Numbered from the stretch's first letter, positions 36,301 through 48,089 are shown. The stretch: 64,000 nucleotides of DNA from Rehmannia glutinosa (GCA_016081115.2 JABTTQ020000016.1:412341-476340); one strand, 5' to 3'. Made by a program: numbers and translations. Notes: generated by a model from the sequence alone, not told the origin.

Positions 36301-36843
36301 TTTGATTTTCCTACCTCTTATTTGAATTGAAAACAAAAATCGGATTGATAATTTTGTGAATTGTATATTCAATGATTCCCTAATCATAATCATAATATAT
36401 TATCTATATTCTAGAATAGAATTCTAATAGAATATTTAGAAAATAGGAAATAAGCGGGTAGCGGGAATCGAACCCGCATCTTTTTGCTATCGCCCTATAG
36501 TTATAGGACTAGTTTTGCAATTTTGCCTCATTTACTGTAATTGCTATCTCTTCCAATGTACGATTCCCTAATACCATATTTTCCGACAACCAAAGCATCT
36601 AATAAAATACTAACAAGACCGCGAACGACATAGCAAGAGATAAAAGGACACGAATTATAATTGCTCGAATAACTGCTTACATCTATCATGTGTCTGGTCT
36701 TCATGTTTGCGTTGCTGGATCATTTTCCGGACATTCGACTGCCAATGATGGTAGTCCAGCACCTGGACTAAACCCCCAATACAGCCCGGCTGTTTGTCGT
36801 GCGATTCATCGTCTAAATGTTTCATTCGGAAATGCTTCCCCAT
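33354..36843 (-). CDS. TRM-like / DUF4378-domain protein (TON1-recruiting-motif type), several frameshifts
   Basis: Four exons on the minus strand: 36843-36681, 35701-35615, 35470-34457 and 33965-33354, about 625 residues. The start MGKHFRMKHLDDESHDKQPG followed by a VLDYHHWQSNV-type motif is characteristic of this plant family. The C-terminal exon has the DUF4378 region (MLFDLVNEVLVDVYD, then YPKALSSSCHVRPFPVGD). TRM proteins bind TON1 and microtubule-array components and influence cell division and shape; assignment is by motif. Exon 2 reads SIGVPSRKMYRPDAYESKK and exon 3 starts STKRSRATKKRSKRS, basic. Exon 3 is out of frame three times (CC run near 35320, A9 run at 35212-35220, A6 run near 34660) and exon 4 once near 33625. 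The exon 1 to exon 2 junction is out of phase with the strong acceptor TTGCAG; an acceptor 8 bases upstream would restore phase. Intron 1 holds a likely plastid insertion. Confidence 0.7.
33966..34456. other. Intron 3 of the TRM-like gene
   Basis: Bounded by GAAG|GTATTT and ATCAG|GTGTAG. It contains loosely inverted AAACTTTTGCGTTTAG and GTTTGCAAACAC phrases that may be a decayed small element. Confidence 0.4.
36078..36483. other. Candidate nuclear insertion of plastid DNA (NUPT)
   Basis: Unlike its surroundings, this stretch ends with a perfect tRNA 3' half that I recognise as plastid trnG-UCC. The adjoining AT-rich sequence (TCTAGAATAGAATTCTAATA) looks like the plastid spacer next to that gene. 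The rest (from 36078) is unassigned, and I cannot place it in a plastome from memory. It interrupts a transposon that is intact elsewhere. Confidence 0.55.
36454..36480 (-). pseudogene. trnG-UCC: 3' part of plastid trnG-UCC
   Basis: On the minus strand the 27 bases hold the T-arm with GGTTCGATTCC and the acceptor 3' strand CTACCCGC, matching the second exon of plastid tRNA-Gly(UCC). The anticodon arm and first exon are absent, so it is not a functional tRNA gene. Confidence 0.65.
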
Positions 36844-37019
36844 TCTATAAACACGACTTATAATCTGTTCTTTTCGACCTGTTACACGAAAACGAACACT
36901 TATATAGACCAATACCAAGTGAATGAAAATCTTGCAGTTTATAAAGATAACATGAAATACGGCGTGTTTATAACAAGTGGTATCGTTCGCTCACTTTGAA
37001 GGGTGTTGGCAGCAGATTT

Positions 37020-37085
37020 AACTCAGTATTTTTCATTTTCTTTGAAATTTATCCTCCCCGCCAACCACTCCTCCCAACTTATTAA
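37020..37085 (+). mobile_element. SINE 3' fragment
   Basis: Shares TTTGAAATTTATC and CTCCCAACTTATT with the 3' part of the SINE at 55502-55638. The promoter boxes are missing. Confidence 0.45.
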
Positions 37086-37092
37086 AAACAAC

Positions 37093-37342
37093 GGATAATT
37101 ACAAAAAAACACCCTAAGGTTTGGGCTAATTACAAAAAAACCATTTAAGTTTGATTCCGTCTTACATTTTTCACCATAATTTTCGAAAATATTTCAAAAA
37201 AACCTCTCGACATTTGCAAAAATATTGCAGTTATCCACCTAAATTTAAGACTAAACGAAATCAAGGGGTTTTTGTGATTTTTTGAACGTGCCTGGGTTTT
37301 TTTGTAATTAACCCAAACTCAGGGTGTTTTTGTAATTATCCC
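37093..37342. repeat. GGGATAATTAC fold-back element
   Basis: Starts GGATAATTACAAAAAAACAC and ends GTTTTTGTAATTATCC, just upstream of the TRM-like gene start. Confidence 0.7.
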
Positions 37343-38399
37343 AAAAAAAGGATAACATGAAATATTTCCTGCTGTTTCTTGACATTTAATAGAGACCTCA
37401 AGCGATCAAGTCTACGAAATCGTAAATTGTTTCTTTCTCTTGAGTAATACATCTGATAAGATGTTTTAGAACTTATAAGACATTCGATCTTATTGTAAAA
37501 ATAAGTGGTTGAAGTATTCGGATAAAATAAGACAAAAAAAGAGAGCTTATAAGATTTTAGTAATGGTAAAAAACGTACTTAGATATTTTGAAGAGCTTAT
37601 AACCCGGTCCAGACACCCTCTAAGTTACTCAACATCTTTATCAAACATAGTTTTCTTAATTTGACATAAGCAGACAACTTCAGCTCCATATGATCAGTTT
37701 TACATAGAAACAAGAAAATCTATTTCAAATCAAGTTTGTGAAGAAAAACAAAAAAATAATAAATTTCTAAGTTATCAAAAATCTCATGATTCTCAGCTCC
37801 AAACCAAGTAATCAACCTCTTCAATTGGAAAGAAACAGAGAGCAAATGAAAAAACCAGTCCAATCTGAAATTACACAAAGAACAAAACAAGGGGGGCCAA
37901 AATCCAAATTATTTTTCTGTATCAATCTTTTGAAATACAAAAAAATTAATTTTAAAAATAAACAGGGGATCTGATATTAGTAGAACAGTAAACTGCCAGG
38001 AAAACCCCATAACCCAAGAACTTCAAAACTCAAATAAAATCAGATAAAAAGATTTATTCTTACCTTCTGGGCTGTGAAAAAGAAGAACAAAAAACAGAGC
38101 AGGTTCAACTTCTACTTTAGAATTTCTCAATAGGTACGCAAAAGATTATTATTAAGTATGGCGGGCAAAGAAGAAAATATATAACTGTAATACCATCCAG
38201 ATTTCTACATAAATACTTTAGTTTAGAATGTATTTATTATGGTTTTTAATGTATTTGGTTTAACGTATACGATAAACAAGACTTCAAAAAAGGATGAAGG
38301 TTGAATGTTCTCTCTCTCACTAGAAAACGACCAGTTGAAAGCGGTCGCCAAAGCCATTACCCCGTCAATCCCTCTAATATCTCATTGTAGCATTAAATA
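37343..38399. other. Upstream region of the TRM-like gene, no gene recognised
   Basis: AT-rich sequence. The minus-strand promoter of the TRM-like gene may extend into it. No clear feature is seen. Confidence 0.4.
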
Positions 38400-38576
38400 C
38401 AATAAAAAGATATATCAGGATTTTTAAAATATTTTTGCTTATTAAGTGAGAAAATATAAGGCGAAATCAAAGTTGATGGAGTTTTTTTTTTTTTTTTTTT
38501 TTGTAATTTTCAAAAACTCTGATTCTTTTTATAATTAGACTAAACCTCAAGGGGTTTTGGGGTTTTGTTAGAGATG

Positions 38577-38729
38577 GGTAAGTAGATCTTACACAGGCAT
38601 TTACTCCTACTGGGTTTATACCGTTAGATCAACACATACACACACACATCCACATGGGTGTGTGTTAATCCAATGGTATAGGCTCCCGGTTGGGTAGGCT
38701 ACCAAGTGGGTGAAAGCATCGACTAACCC
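38577..38729. mobile_element. 153-bp MULE-type MITE
   Basis: Flanked by a perfect 10-bp direct repeat GTTAGAGATG (38567-38576 and 38730-38739). Its ends GGTAAGTAGATCTTAC and, inverted, GGGTTAGTCGATGC are loosely similar. The 9-10 bp duplication points to a Mutator-like mover. Confidence 0.6.
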
Positions 38730-39437
38730 GTTAGAGATGTTAAATGGATAGCGGCAGATTAGCTAGCCGGACCGTTTAAACCGAAGCCCATTAGGGCTAG
38801 CCCAAAAGTTAAGGTCTAACACCGCTAGCCCGTTATTTTTATTTTTTTAAAATAAATATAATTCTAATATTTTATATCTACTTTTATTATCTATTACTAA
38901 TAAATTTATTTTTCAAATTCACATCCCCTCATCTTTAAGTTTAACTTTATTAAACATGCTATAAATTCTTGAAAAACTTCTTTTTTATTTATTTATTTAT
39001 TACTTAATTTAGTTTTCCGATTTTATTGAATAAGAAAATGTCACATAGTTTTTTAGATTATTTAGGATATAAATTATATTTCTAAATGGTGCTAAATCTA
39101 ATTTTATAATTTTGTTAGTGCAATGTGATTATAAACTATGCATGACTTTTTTTTTTTATAATGAAGAGATTAATGTAATTGTTAAACTTAAATATTATAT
39201 ATGCACAAGTTTAAAATTTTAGATTTAAATATCTAATTTTGAAAATTTTAACTCATAGTCATATGAGTAATTACAGAAAAAATGTTAATTCGGGGTAGCT
39301 TTAGTTATTATTATTTTATTTTCAAAATTTAAATCATAAAATATTTAATTTTATAAATTTGTTAATTCAATGTAATTAGAAACTTTGCATGAATCTTATT
39401 TATAAAGAAGTTTAACTTAAAACGTTAAACTTAAATG

Positions 39438-39470
<33 letters not shown>

Positions 39471-39473
<3 letters not shown>

Positions 39474-39647
39474 AGGATCAAGTGAGACCATATCTCTAGG
39501 TGAGACACAATGGACTAATCTCAACCATTCCCCACTATTAATCAATGGGTATGATTTCATGGATAAAAATATATTAAAATATTAATTTAATCAATATAAG
39601 GGTAGTAGGGTAAAATAACATACATAAGTTAGTTACAAAAATTGAAT

Positions 39648-39723
<76 letters not shown>

Positions 39724-40506
39724 ATTCCTCCATTAACGCAAATAAAGAAAAAGCTGTTAAGAACTCGAAAATTACAGTTCATGAAAATTACAGGAGAAAA
39801 ATAAGAAAAATCGGTGCAATATTACGGAGAAATAACGAAGCGGTGAGTTCAAAACTAAATATGCAACAAAACTCAACTAAATATGCATTATCCAAAACTA
39901 TCTCTATGCAACGTAAAAAAACTAATATGTAGTACAAGATATCCAACTATGCAAGACGTCATAAACTATGCAACAAAATCAACTAACTATGTATTATCTA
40001 AACTATCTATACATTGTGGAATAACTAAATACGAGACATTATGTAACATCCCATTTTTATAATTTCCAAAAGCAATATCCCATTTTCATAACTAAATATA
40101 CATTATATTGAACATATTTATGCGTGTAGTATAACTACATATGCGAAGACGTTATATTCAATTATGTCTTGTTTTTGTAAAGCGTGCCAACAAAATAACT
40201 AAATATGCATTATTTGATGTTTAATTATGCGATAGAAGAACCATAACTATCTTTGTCAAAATAAAAATATTTGGAAAGAAAAAATGGGTTCCTTAAATCT
40301 CGCCACAAAATCCGCAGTGTCAATTTCAGCCCATAAAACTACTGGAACCACTAATCAATTACAAAATTACAATCTTACCCTTAAAATCGAAAATTAGGAA
40401 ATAATTAAAAAACTCGAATTAATCACATCCCTTCATTTTTTAAGATCAATGGGTAAGATGAGTCCACACTATCTCACATAGGGAGGGTGGTCTCATTTGA
40501 ACCAAT
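39471..40506 (-). mobile_element. (TA)n-associated element, copy B2 (complete)
   Basis: Begins GGGAGGATCAAGTGAGACC directly after (TA)n (39439-39470) and ends GGTGGTCTCATTTGAACC. It holds the same interior as B1, including a (TC)n tract at 39652-39708 running into (CTAT)n. It shares both terminal motifs with A1 and A2 but has a different interior and lies in reverse orientation. Confidence 0.65.
39652..39722. repeat. (TC)n and (CTAT)n microsatellite
   Basis: About 28 TC units then four CTAT units, inside element B2. B1 carries the shorter equivalent at the window start. Confidence 0.95.
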
Positions 40507-40919
40507 ATATTCGAGTTTAAATATAGAATTTTTAATTTTTTGACATATAGCCCCGATAGTGACCGTTTAGCCCAAAGCCCGATTAGGCATTCTGATTAGG
40601 TTCCAATATTGCCAATCCGTTTATAACCGACTCGTTTAACCCGAAGACCGTTTAGCCCGAAGCCCGCTAGGTCTAGCCGTTTAACATCTCTAGTTTCGTA
40701 ATTATCACAATATTTTAGGGATGATTGCAAAACTACCACCGAGGTTTAGGGTAACTACAGAAAATCCAAATAAGTAAAAGGGGCGTTTGAAATACTTTGG
40801 TTATGAAGGGGTAAAAATATAATACAAAATCAAATCTTAAGAAAATTTTTGTAATTTTCAAAAATTTCTCAGTTTTTTTTTTATTAGTTCAAACATGGGG
40901 TCGTCTTTGTAATTATCCC

Positions 40920-42917
40920 TATATTTTATGATTATGTGAGTCAAATGATAAAATCCATTCATCTAGGTCGCAATTTCACGATATTATAGAAGTATTCTTG
41001 AAATATCATATGTCAAGTCAACTAATTGAACATAGTGAAAAATTAGAGTAACAAAACATAATAAAATAGTTTGAATGAAACGGTTTCAAAAATTAATTAA
41101 TGTTGAGAGTTTTTAATGATTAGGAAGGATAAATTGGCAAATGGGTGATTTGGATTTTGGACTACGTTATTAGTCAATTAAATTTTGTTGTTCATTTACT
41201 TTTGCAGTTGAGAACTCATACAAAATTGGTGATATCTATAAAATTTAATAATTTATATGTTTACCCATTTTGTACGTAGTTTGTCTGCTATTTTTTCTTT
41301 CTTTTGAGTACAATGGGGTAACAAGGGAGGGGTTGTCTTTCGTATGAGATCAAACCCGGTCAATCGCTCTGACAACACAAGTTTTAACCACTGGAACATA
41401 ATATTGATCAGTTTATGGCTATTTATTGCGCCTATATTATAGATTTAGCAGTACATTTTAATAATAATTTTAGTATCATAAAAGAAAAAAGAAAGTGACA
41501 TATAAGATTTAATTCTTTCATCAAATGCTCTACCAAAGATTACAATCTTCCTTTTGACCTATATTTGGAGTAAAAGTACAATTTTGCTCCTCCAAACCAT
41601 CATTGGCTAACAAAGTCGAATTATTTTATTTAATTACATAAATAGAGTATGAAAAGACAAAATGTTAGGAAGGATAAATCCTTAATAAAATAGGTAATAT
41701 CACTACAAGAAATTCTAATTTACCCACATAAATGATTTTGTCACTAAATTTTGCATAACTATATAATAAAAAATATTTTTCCAAAACTATACCAACTAAT
41801 CAATGATAGTTTTTAAATTTCTCGTAAGTTTTTATTAGAGTTTCAGATTCTATAGGTAAATATTTACCTAAAGTAATTTTAGCTTTAACGATTTTATCTA
41901 TACTTTACAGTTATCTTAATAGGAAAATATGTAGGTAAATTAATTTTTGTATAATCCCCAAAAATTGTTATTTTAGGTGCAATTGCAAATTAAAGCTATG
42001 AAATAGTGGGTCAATGGTGTATGTTTTGACGGTTGAGATTAGATTACCTATTAAATGATAAGAAACAGTAATGCTTGTTGATCGAAGGAATTCAGACCAA
42101 CTACCTTTAATTCTGTTTATCTTATCCCCAACAAAAGAACTTAATTTATTTGGTTATCCCATGAGATGATTTTTTAAATTATTAAATAAGTATTCAAGAA
42201 TCATTATATATGAAACCACTTGTTAGTTGTTCCGTAGGTACAACAAATAAAACCTATATTATAAATAGTTTTTTTTTATTCTTTTACTTTTTTCTCATTT
42301 GATACATTATAGGTTGAGATGATGAAATAGTTATTTTTCGTTTTTCATATACCACAGAGTTAGATATATGTTTGATATTGTGGTGTACTACAAACTAAGA
42401 AGATAATGAAAAAAATGATGCATATTGATTTTCTAATTATTACAATGTGACTACGAGGAAAACTAGGGTGCCAATCCGGGTCATCTCGATCAAGTTTGTA
42501 TTTGATTTTGGGTTGAATTTGGATTACATTCAAAATACATCAAATATTAATTAAAATATAAAATAAGTATGTTTTAAACACATTGTTAACATCGTGCAGA
42601 TTTGTGTTTAGTCGTTTTTGTGCTCTAGTTTCTTGTGTTCGAGTTTTTCTCAACAACTTTAGATCGAATTATCACAGAATTATTAGTGCACTTGAAAAAC
42701 CTATGTGAAAAAGAAGATTAATTCTTCTTTATTCTTCTATCTAGGACATATGATTCTACATTAATTTTAAAATTTATTCTTGATTAACCCCAAATAATTG
42801 AAAGAATTGCAAGCGTGTAAATCCACGAACATAATGCAGGTTTAGGTGTTAATAACACTTATAACAACATGCATCGAACTATTAAAACGAACGCTCAAAA
42901 GAAAAATTGTCTGTAAA
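40920..42917. other. Intergenic, no gene recognised
   Basis: AT-rich, no ORF of note, no RNA gene or clear terminal repeat. A tRNA-like phrase near 41345-41395 is likely retroelement residue. Confidence 0.55.
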
Positions 42918-42925
42918 TAAAAATA

Positions 42926-43177
42926 GGGATAATTACAAAAAATACCCCTGAGGTTTGACCTAATTACAAAAAACCAAACTAACTTTAAAACTTACAAAAA
43001 GTACCCATGAGGTTTGATTTAGTGTTAAAATTAAGAGGTAATCGCAATGATTTTACAAATATGAAGGGGATTTTGAAATATCTTTCAAACCTCGGGGGTA
43101 CTTTTTGTAAGTTTTTAAGTTAATTGGGTTTTTTTGTAATTAGGTCAAACCTCAGGGGTACTTTTTGTAATTATCTC
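42926..43177. repeat. GGGATAATTAC fold-back element with 8-bp target duplication
   Basis: Starts GGGATAATTACAAAAAATAC and ends GTACTTTTTGTAATTATCTC. A perfect 8-bp repeat TAAAAATA flanks it (42918-42925 and 43178-43185). This is the best-delimited member of the family in the window. Confidence 0.8.
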
Positions 43178-43855
43178 TAAAAATATTGGCAAACGTATCG
43201 ATAAGGAGTAATATATGCTTCACTAATTGATAAATCGATTACAAAAACAAAGTGTTAAGACTCCATAGTACAAAATTATGAAAACTCCTAATTAATCGAA
43301 TGTGATCTTCTATTCCAGGGATGGTCTTTTATCTCCTATTCCACCGCACTGGATAATTGACATGTGTATATATGTGAAAGTTTATCAAGATAGTTTAGTA
43401 TTTATGCAATGTAAATTGCCAATATTTTCTTAGAATACAAAATTATATAAAGAATCATCAATCATTAATTAACAACTTACAAGAATCAACTATTAAGACC
43501 AAATTAGAATTAATTAACTACTTTAGAAATAGACAAATTAAATATGCATACATTTGGTACAGTTTGAACCCAAATTTTTTATTAGAGTTTTGAAGTTCTC
43601 AACTTTACCACTTAAAATAGTCTAGCTGCAGCCTGCACTACGTGTAAATAAATTGTCAATATTGGATATCGTTTTTTAAAGTCTTGTTTTATACTTCTGA
43701 GTTAGTTAATTCTATTTGTTGGTATAATTTAAACAATTCCATTTACACAAATTTTAGCTTTAATTGAATCACATGCAACTTTAATTTTATAAAAAATTAC
43801 CTAATTGCGTGATTGTTTGAATTTTACAAGCTATCACTATTTTTTGGGATAATTA

Positions 43856-44127
43856 CATAAAAACCCCTGAGATTTGGGCTAATTACAAAAAATCCAGAGC
43901 TTTTTCAAAATTGCAAAAAAAAACCCTTAAAGTTTGATTCTACTTACATCTCCCCTTTTCATGAGCAAAATATTTTCAAAAAAAAAACCACGATATTTGT
44001 AAAAATATTTCGATTACCCTCTTAAATTTAAGACAAAATCAAACCCGATGGGACTTTTGTCATTTTGAAATATCTCTGGTTTTTTTTGTAATTATGCCCA
44101 AACCTTGGGGTATTTTTGTAATTACCC
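43856..44127. repeat. GGGATAATTAC fold-back element
   Basis: Starts GGGATAATTACATAAAAACC and ends ATTTTTGTAATTACCC. Flanks TATTTTTT (43848-43855) and TCTTTTTT (44128-44135) differ by one base, again an 8-bp duplication. Confidence 0.75.
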
Positions 44128-44135
44128 TCTTTTTT

Positions 44136-45189
44136 TAATAAGTTGTGCTGATTACACATTTATTTTGTAACTTCGTCTAACTCATGTGTTATTACTCTTC
44201 TAAATGTATTATTAAATTTTGTATTTAAAATTATGGGACCTTAGTATATACAACGTGTCTCTTCTTCTTGGGTTACCCGTCAAATTGGACCAAACTATTT
44301 ATATTCTTGAAAATGGCGTATAGTTATAGAGATTTGGACTAAAAATATAATAGTAATTAAAGACTATGTTTAAAATTAATCTTCTTTGTGATTCATTTGT
44401 ATTAGTCATTATCAATCTCTTTCCAAATTCCTTGATTCAAGTTTACCTAGTTTAATTTCTCTTAGTCTAAACATTAAGCTTCTAGATTGATAAACCCTTT
44501 TGCCATTTCAAAGTTTAATTCCTTTTGACTACATTCATTTATGGACAAGTCATGTATTGAACTTTCAAATATGATCAAATGCTATGATTACATAGTCTTG
44601 GACAATATTCTTTCTTCTTCTTTGGTCAATAGTCATGTTTCCTCATATTTTTTGTTGTCCTTTGAAAGAGCAAAGAAATATTATCTAAGAATTAAGTAAA
44701 TATTTTGTTGAAATTATTTGTCAAAACAAAATATGAAAATTTGATAAGTTTCTAAATTTGTAAGATAAATTGCCTATACTGGAATAGAGTGTTTGTATGT
44801 ATGGTTGTGGTATTCACTTTCTTTTTTGTCTTTATTTATTCTCGATATATTCATATATTAGTACACATGTTCTTCTGTAGTCTTATTCGGAGTTCTTCGT
44901 TTCCGGTAAATCTACTGATCATAAAGGAGTCTGGTGTGGATCGTTCAAACCTTGTTGGAAGTGCTCGCAGACACTTATCAAACTAAGAATCACAATTCAG
45001 TCGGTTTGATCTGATTCTTTATGATTTATTGTATATGTTTAGTTTAGATTTTTGTTTGTCTCCCCCTCTTTCCTTGTTTGAAATGTGTGAGTTTATTTGA
45101 GATTTTTCCGTTTGGCTTTAGGATATTGTATCTTGGTTGTTTCGAACTTATTAATAAAAAATATGTTTCTTTTTGTCTAAAAAATAAAA
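44136..45189. other. Intergenic, no gene recognised
   Basis: AT-rich sequence. The last 250 bases (from about 44930) may already be 5' flank of the truncated LINE. Confidence 0.5.
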
Positions 45190-46684
45190 CTTGTCTTTTA
45201 ATCTATGTTTAGTTATTTTTGGGGCACATGACTTAGTTGATTGGTTTATTCGCGATGGTGAGTGGGATCGCGATAGATCGTACCACAGTCTTGGTCTCGG
45301 ATGTGGGCTTCCCGAGAGTCTCATTGAGGATATATCCAGGGTTCCGATTCTGGCTTGGGGTCCGAGGATATCATGCGGTGGATGCTTACCTCTCACGGTG
45401 GGTTCTCTACATGACTTCGCTGGGATTCTCTCCCGGGGTAGAAATGCTCGTAACCTTCGCACGGTGCCATTTGGAACGATGCTCTTGTCCCTACTATCTC
45501 CATATTCCTTGGCGCGCTCCTTCGTAATCGTCTTCCGTGGATATCAAGCTTCGGCACGTGGCACTTCCTCGCTTCACGCGTTCTTTGGTGTTGCTTGAAT
45601 AATCCACACTCTTTCCTCAGTCGAATCTATCCCTCACCTCTTTTTGATGAATGATCTTTGTTCGGTCACCCGTGTGGAATCACTTTCTTCCTTGGTTTGA
45701 CACTACACTTCCACACACCATTTTGATATGATATTGTTCCTTTCTTTTTGGAGGAACCGCACACACGGATCACACACGAGGCACTTGAGTTTCTTGGTTC
45801 CCGCTTGATTTTATGGTTTGTCCGGGACGGAAAGGAATAGTGTTAAGATCGACAAATTCCTTTCTTGGCATCTCACATTATTTGGCAAGGTGGAGCGGTA
45901 TCTCACGGATCCTTGTTTTGGTCGGCCTCGAACCCATCGATTGGTCCGGATGCTTCCCTCGTTGATTTTTTGGGGAGTGCTCCACCACGGGTTCCACGCA
46001 GACGATGATGGTGATTTGGCGAGCTCCTCGGCTCCTCCTGATCAAGTCGAACACGGATGGTTCGTTTGATCCAGGCACATTGATGAGGTCGGCGGAGGGG
46101 ATTGATACGGGATCATTTGGCGAGACTTATGTTGGCGTTTCACGATTCCTTCGGGGCGGTGTCTAGCTTCCATGCCGAGCTACTAGCGCTTGAGATGGGA
46201 TTGCGGCATGCCCGACGTTCTCACTTGATTTGGATCGAGTTGGGACGCAGCAATGTAGTTACCACGATCACATCGGGTGGCCTCGCTCTTGGCAGTTCAA
46301 CATACACCGACTCACATTCGAACATGTTGAGGACGCCCGACTCGATTTCCCACATACACAGAGGGAAATCGACAGATCATCACCTAGCGGCTTTGGGAGA
46401 GCACGCCGCCTTGGCGATCATATTGTTGATGAGGGCACGGCTTCACCACTTGCGCTCATTCGGATGGACCACCGGGATATCCGAGCTCGATTTTCATAGA
46501 TCATTGGTTCTCCTTGTATTTTTAGATTCTCATTATGATAGTCTTTCTAGATATCGTAGTGATAGATCACTTGTTATTGGATTTTCTCCCACCTTATATG
46601 GGCATGACATTGTATGACCCTTGATTATTTGATATACGGTAGGGGATCACGCCTCAATCCCCCCACCCCTGGGGTGTTATTTTG

Positions 46685-46713
<29 letters not shown>
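45190..46713 (+). pseudogene. 5'-truncated LINE: post-RT region, RNase H and poly(A) tail
   Basis: 45237-45600 gives a region like the segment after LINE reverse transcriptases (WFIRDGEWDRDRSYHSLGLG, then AWGPRISCGG). 46030-46260 gives an RNase H (RVT_3) domain: an NTDGS-type start near 46047, then LMLAFHDSFGAVSSFHAELL and ALEMGLRHARR. Frames are broken. The unit ends in a 28-29 base poly(A) run (46685-46713), so the plus strand is the element strand. It is less AT-rich than its surroundings. No target duplication was found. Confidence 0.7.
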
Positions 46714-46715
<2 letters not shown>

Positions 46716-48089
46716 GATAATGAAACCCAAGCTAAATAAAAATCTGAAAAGAAAAGTAATTATATGTAGAGAGAGAGAGATGGGGGAGGGGGAGAAAAGT
46801 AATTATATGTTTCCAATCCAAATCTCGCTATAATTATATATATTTAATAAATAATTTAAGAGAAAATATTAAATAGAAAAATAAATATTTCATCAACAAG
46901 AAAGCAAAAATGTACTCTTTTTGGGGTTAGCGGGATACGCGCCCCGAGCTAAATGAGGTCAGAAGGAAATCAATGGGCCAAATCGGTTAAAATTCCTTAA
47001 AGCGGAACAAATCGGGCCGAAAATTCTAATTCTTCACTAGACAAACAAACTTGGACCATTCCCAGGATGAATCACAAATTCGGGATAGAGTTGTGAAATT
47101 GGTCTGCCTAGGATACTAGTCCGCCAGGACAAAGAGAATATTAGGTTGGGTTGGGCCAAATTCCATCCAAATACTAATTTGGAGGCACAAGCTCGGTTCA
47201 ACCCAATAATACAAATAAACATGAAAAGTTGGGTCGGTCAGGATTTGGGGCTCAATGAGTTTGGCCAAATAGGTCATGCTCTTTGTCGGAATGTGAAAGA
47301 TTTAAGCCTTTTCCTACATTTGGTTTTAAAGCTTGTATATCCTAAAGCATGTATACTAGAAGGTGTTATGGCTTAGATAAATTACAATACAAGTGGATGA
47401 CTACATGTGTGCCACACATGCGCGCCGTCACCGGGCCATGGGCCCGCCCAATTGATCCGGGAAAATGTGTTCATCCCAAATTCAAGTGATCGTTGGTTGG
47501 ATGAATGAATTTGGACATTGTGGTTGTTGATTCGTGCAACAATCAAAACCTAAGTTAAAATAACACTTGGACGGTCATGTCATTCAACTCCCCATTTGTG
47601 TCATCTCCAATTCCACACGTGGTAGAATAAGTGTTTGTGTATATGTCAATTGATGCATTATGAAAATACATTACATTCTTTTTTTTTTTTTCATTCTAAA
47701 AGCGATTCAAAAGCGCATATTGAGTCCAACGTCAGTCTTCGTCATTTTCTAATTTGAATGAGCTTGGATTTGTAGTGCTTTATCCAAAAGACTAAGCCGT
47801 TTTATCCTTGGAGACAAAGACGTCGCATTTTAGTGAGTCGAGACGTGTTTTGTCATGCGGACGAGAGACTTTCATCTACTTAGCTTTTGGTTCTAATTTC
47901 ATGTTGCTTATCAATAATATTACCAGATTTTCCAAGTTATAATAGATATCATCTGGTTATATTATTTTTTATATAGTGTTATAATCCATTGTTGAAGACA
48001 TCACATTGTGATCAATAATCGCAAGATAGAATAAGTACCTTCACAATTGCCGGTTCATCAGAACATCTATCATTGTTGATTCTCAAGCT
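46714..48089. other. Intergenic, no gene recognised
   Basis: AT-rich. A GGTTGGGTTGGGCC-type patch at 46920-47260 may be a decayed hAT-like element. No coding domain is seen. Confidence 0.45.

Larger units (their letters stand above)
35737..36530. mobile_element. MULE-type 'TTGCAAAATT' element in TRM intron 1, split by organellar DNA
   Basis: Left part starts GGTGAAAAATTGCAAAATTT, right part ends GACTAGTTTTGCAATTTTGCC, the same ends as the element at 21544. The two halves are separated by about 400 bases of unrelated sequence (36078-36483). No clear 9-bp duplication is left. Confidence 0.6.
38568..40692. mobile_element. hAT-like element with nested insertions
   Basis: Inverted ends TTAGAGATGTTAAA (interrupted by the 153-bp MITE) and TTTAACATCTCTA. 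Flanks GTTTTGTT and GTTTCGTA suggest a decayed 8-bp duplication. GAAGCCC/TTTAGCCCGA phrases occur near both ends. No transposase is seen. Confidence 0.45.
38400..40919. mobile_element. Nest of elements within a GGGATAATTAC copy
   Basis: The outer fold-back copy is broken after GGGGTTTTG (38559-38567) and resumes as GTTTCGTAATTATC at 40693. A further copy follows at 40718-40919. Between them lies an element with ends TTAGAGATG and CATCTCTA (38568-40692), which itself holds a 153-bp MITE and element B2. Confidence 0.55.

Noticed and set aside
41340..41395. Possible tRNA or SINE (AACCCGGTCAATCGC, TTAACCACTGG)
   Set aside because: Phrases resemble retroelement-derived tRNA-like text, but no coherent cloverleaf or tail was found.
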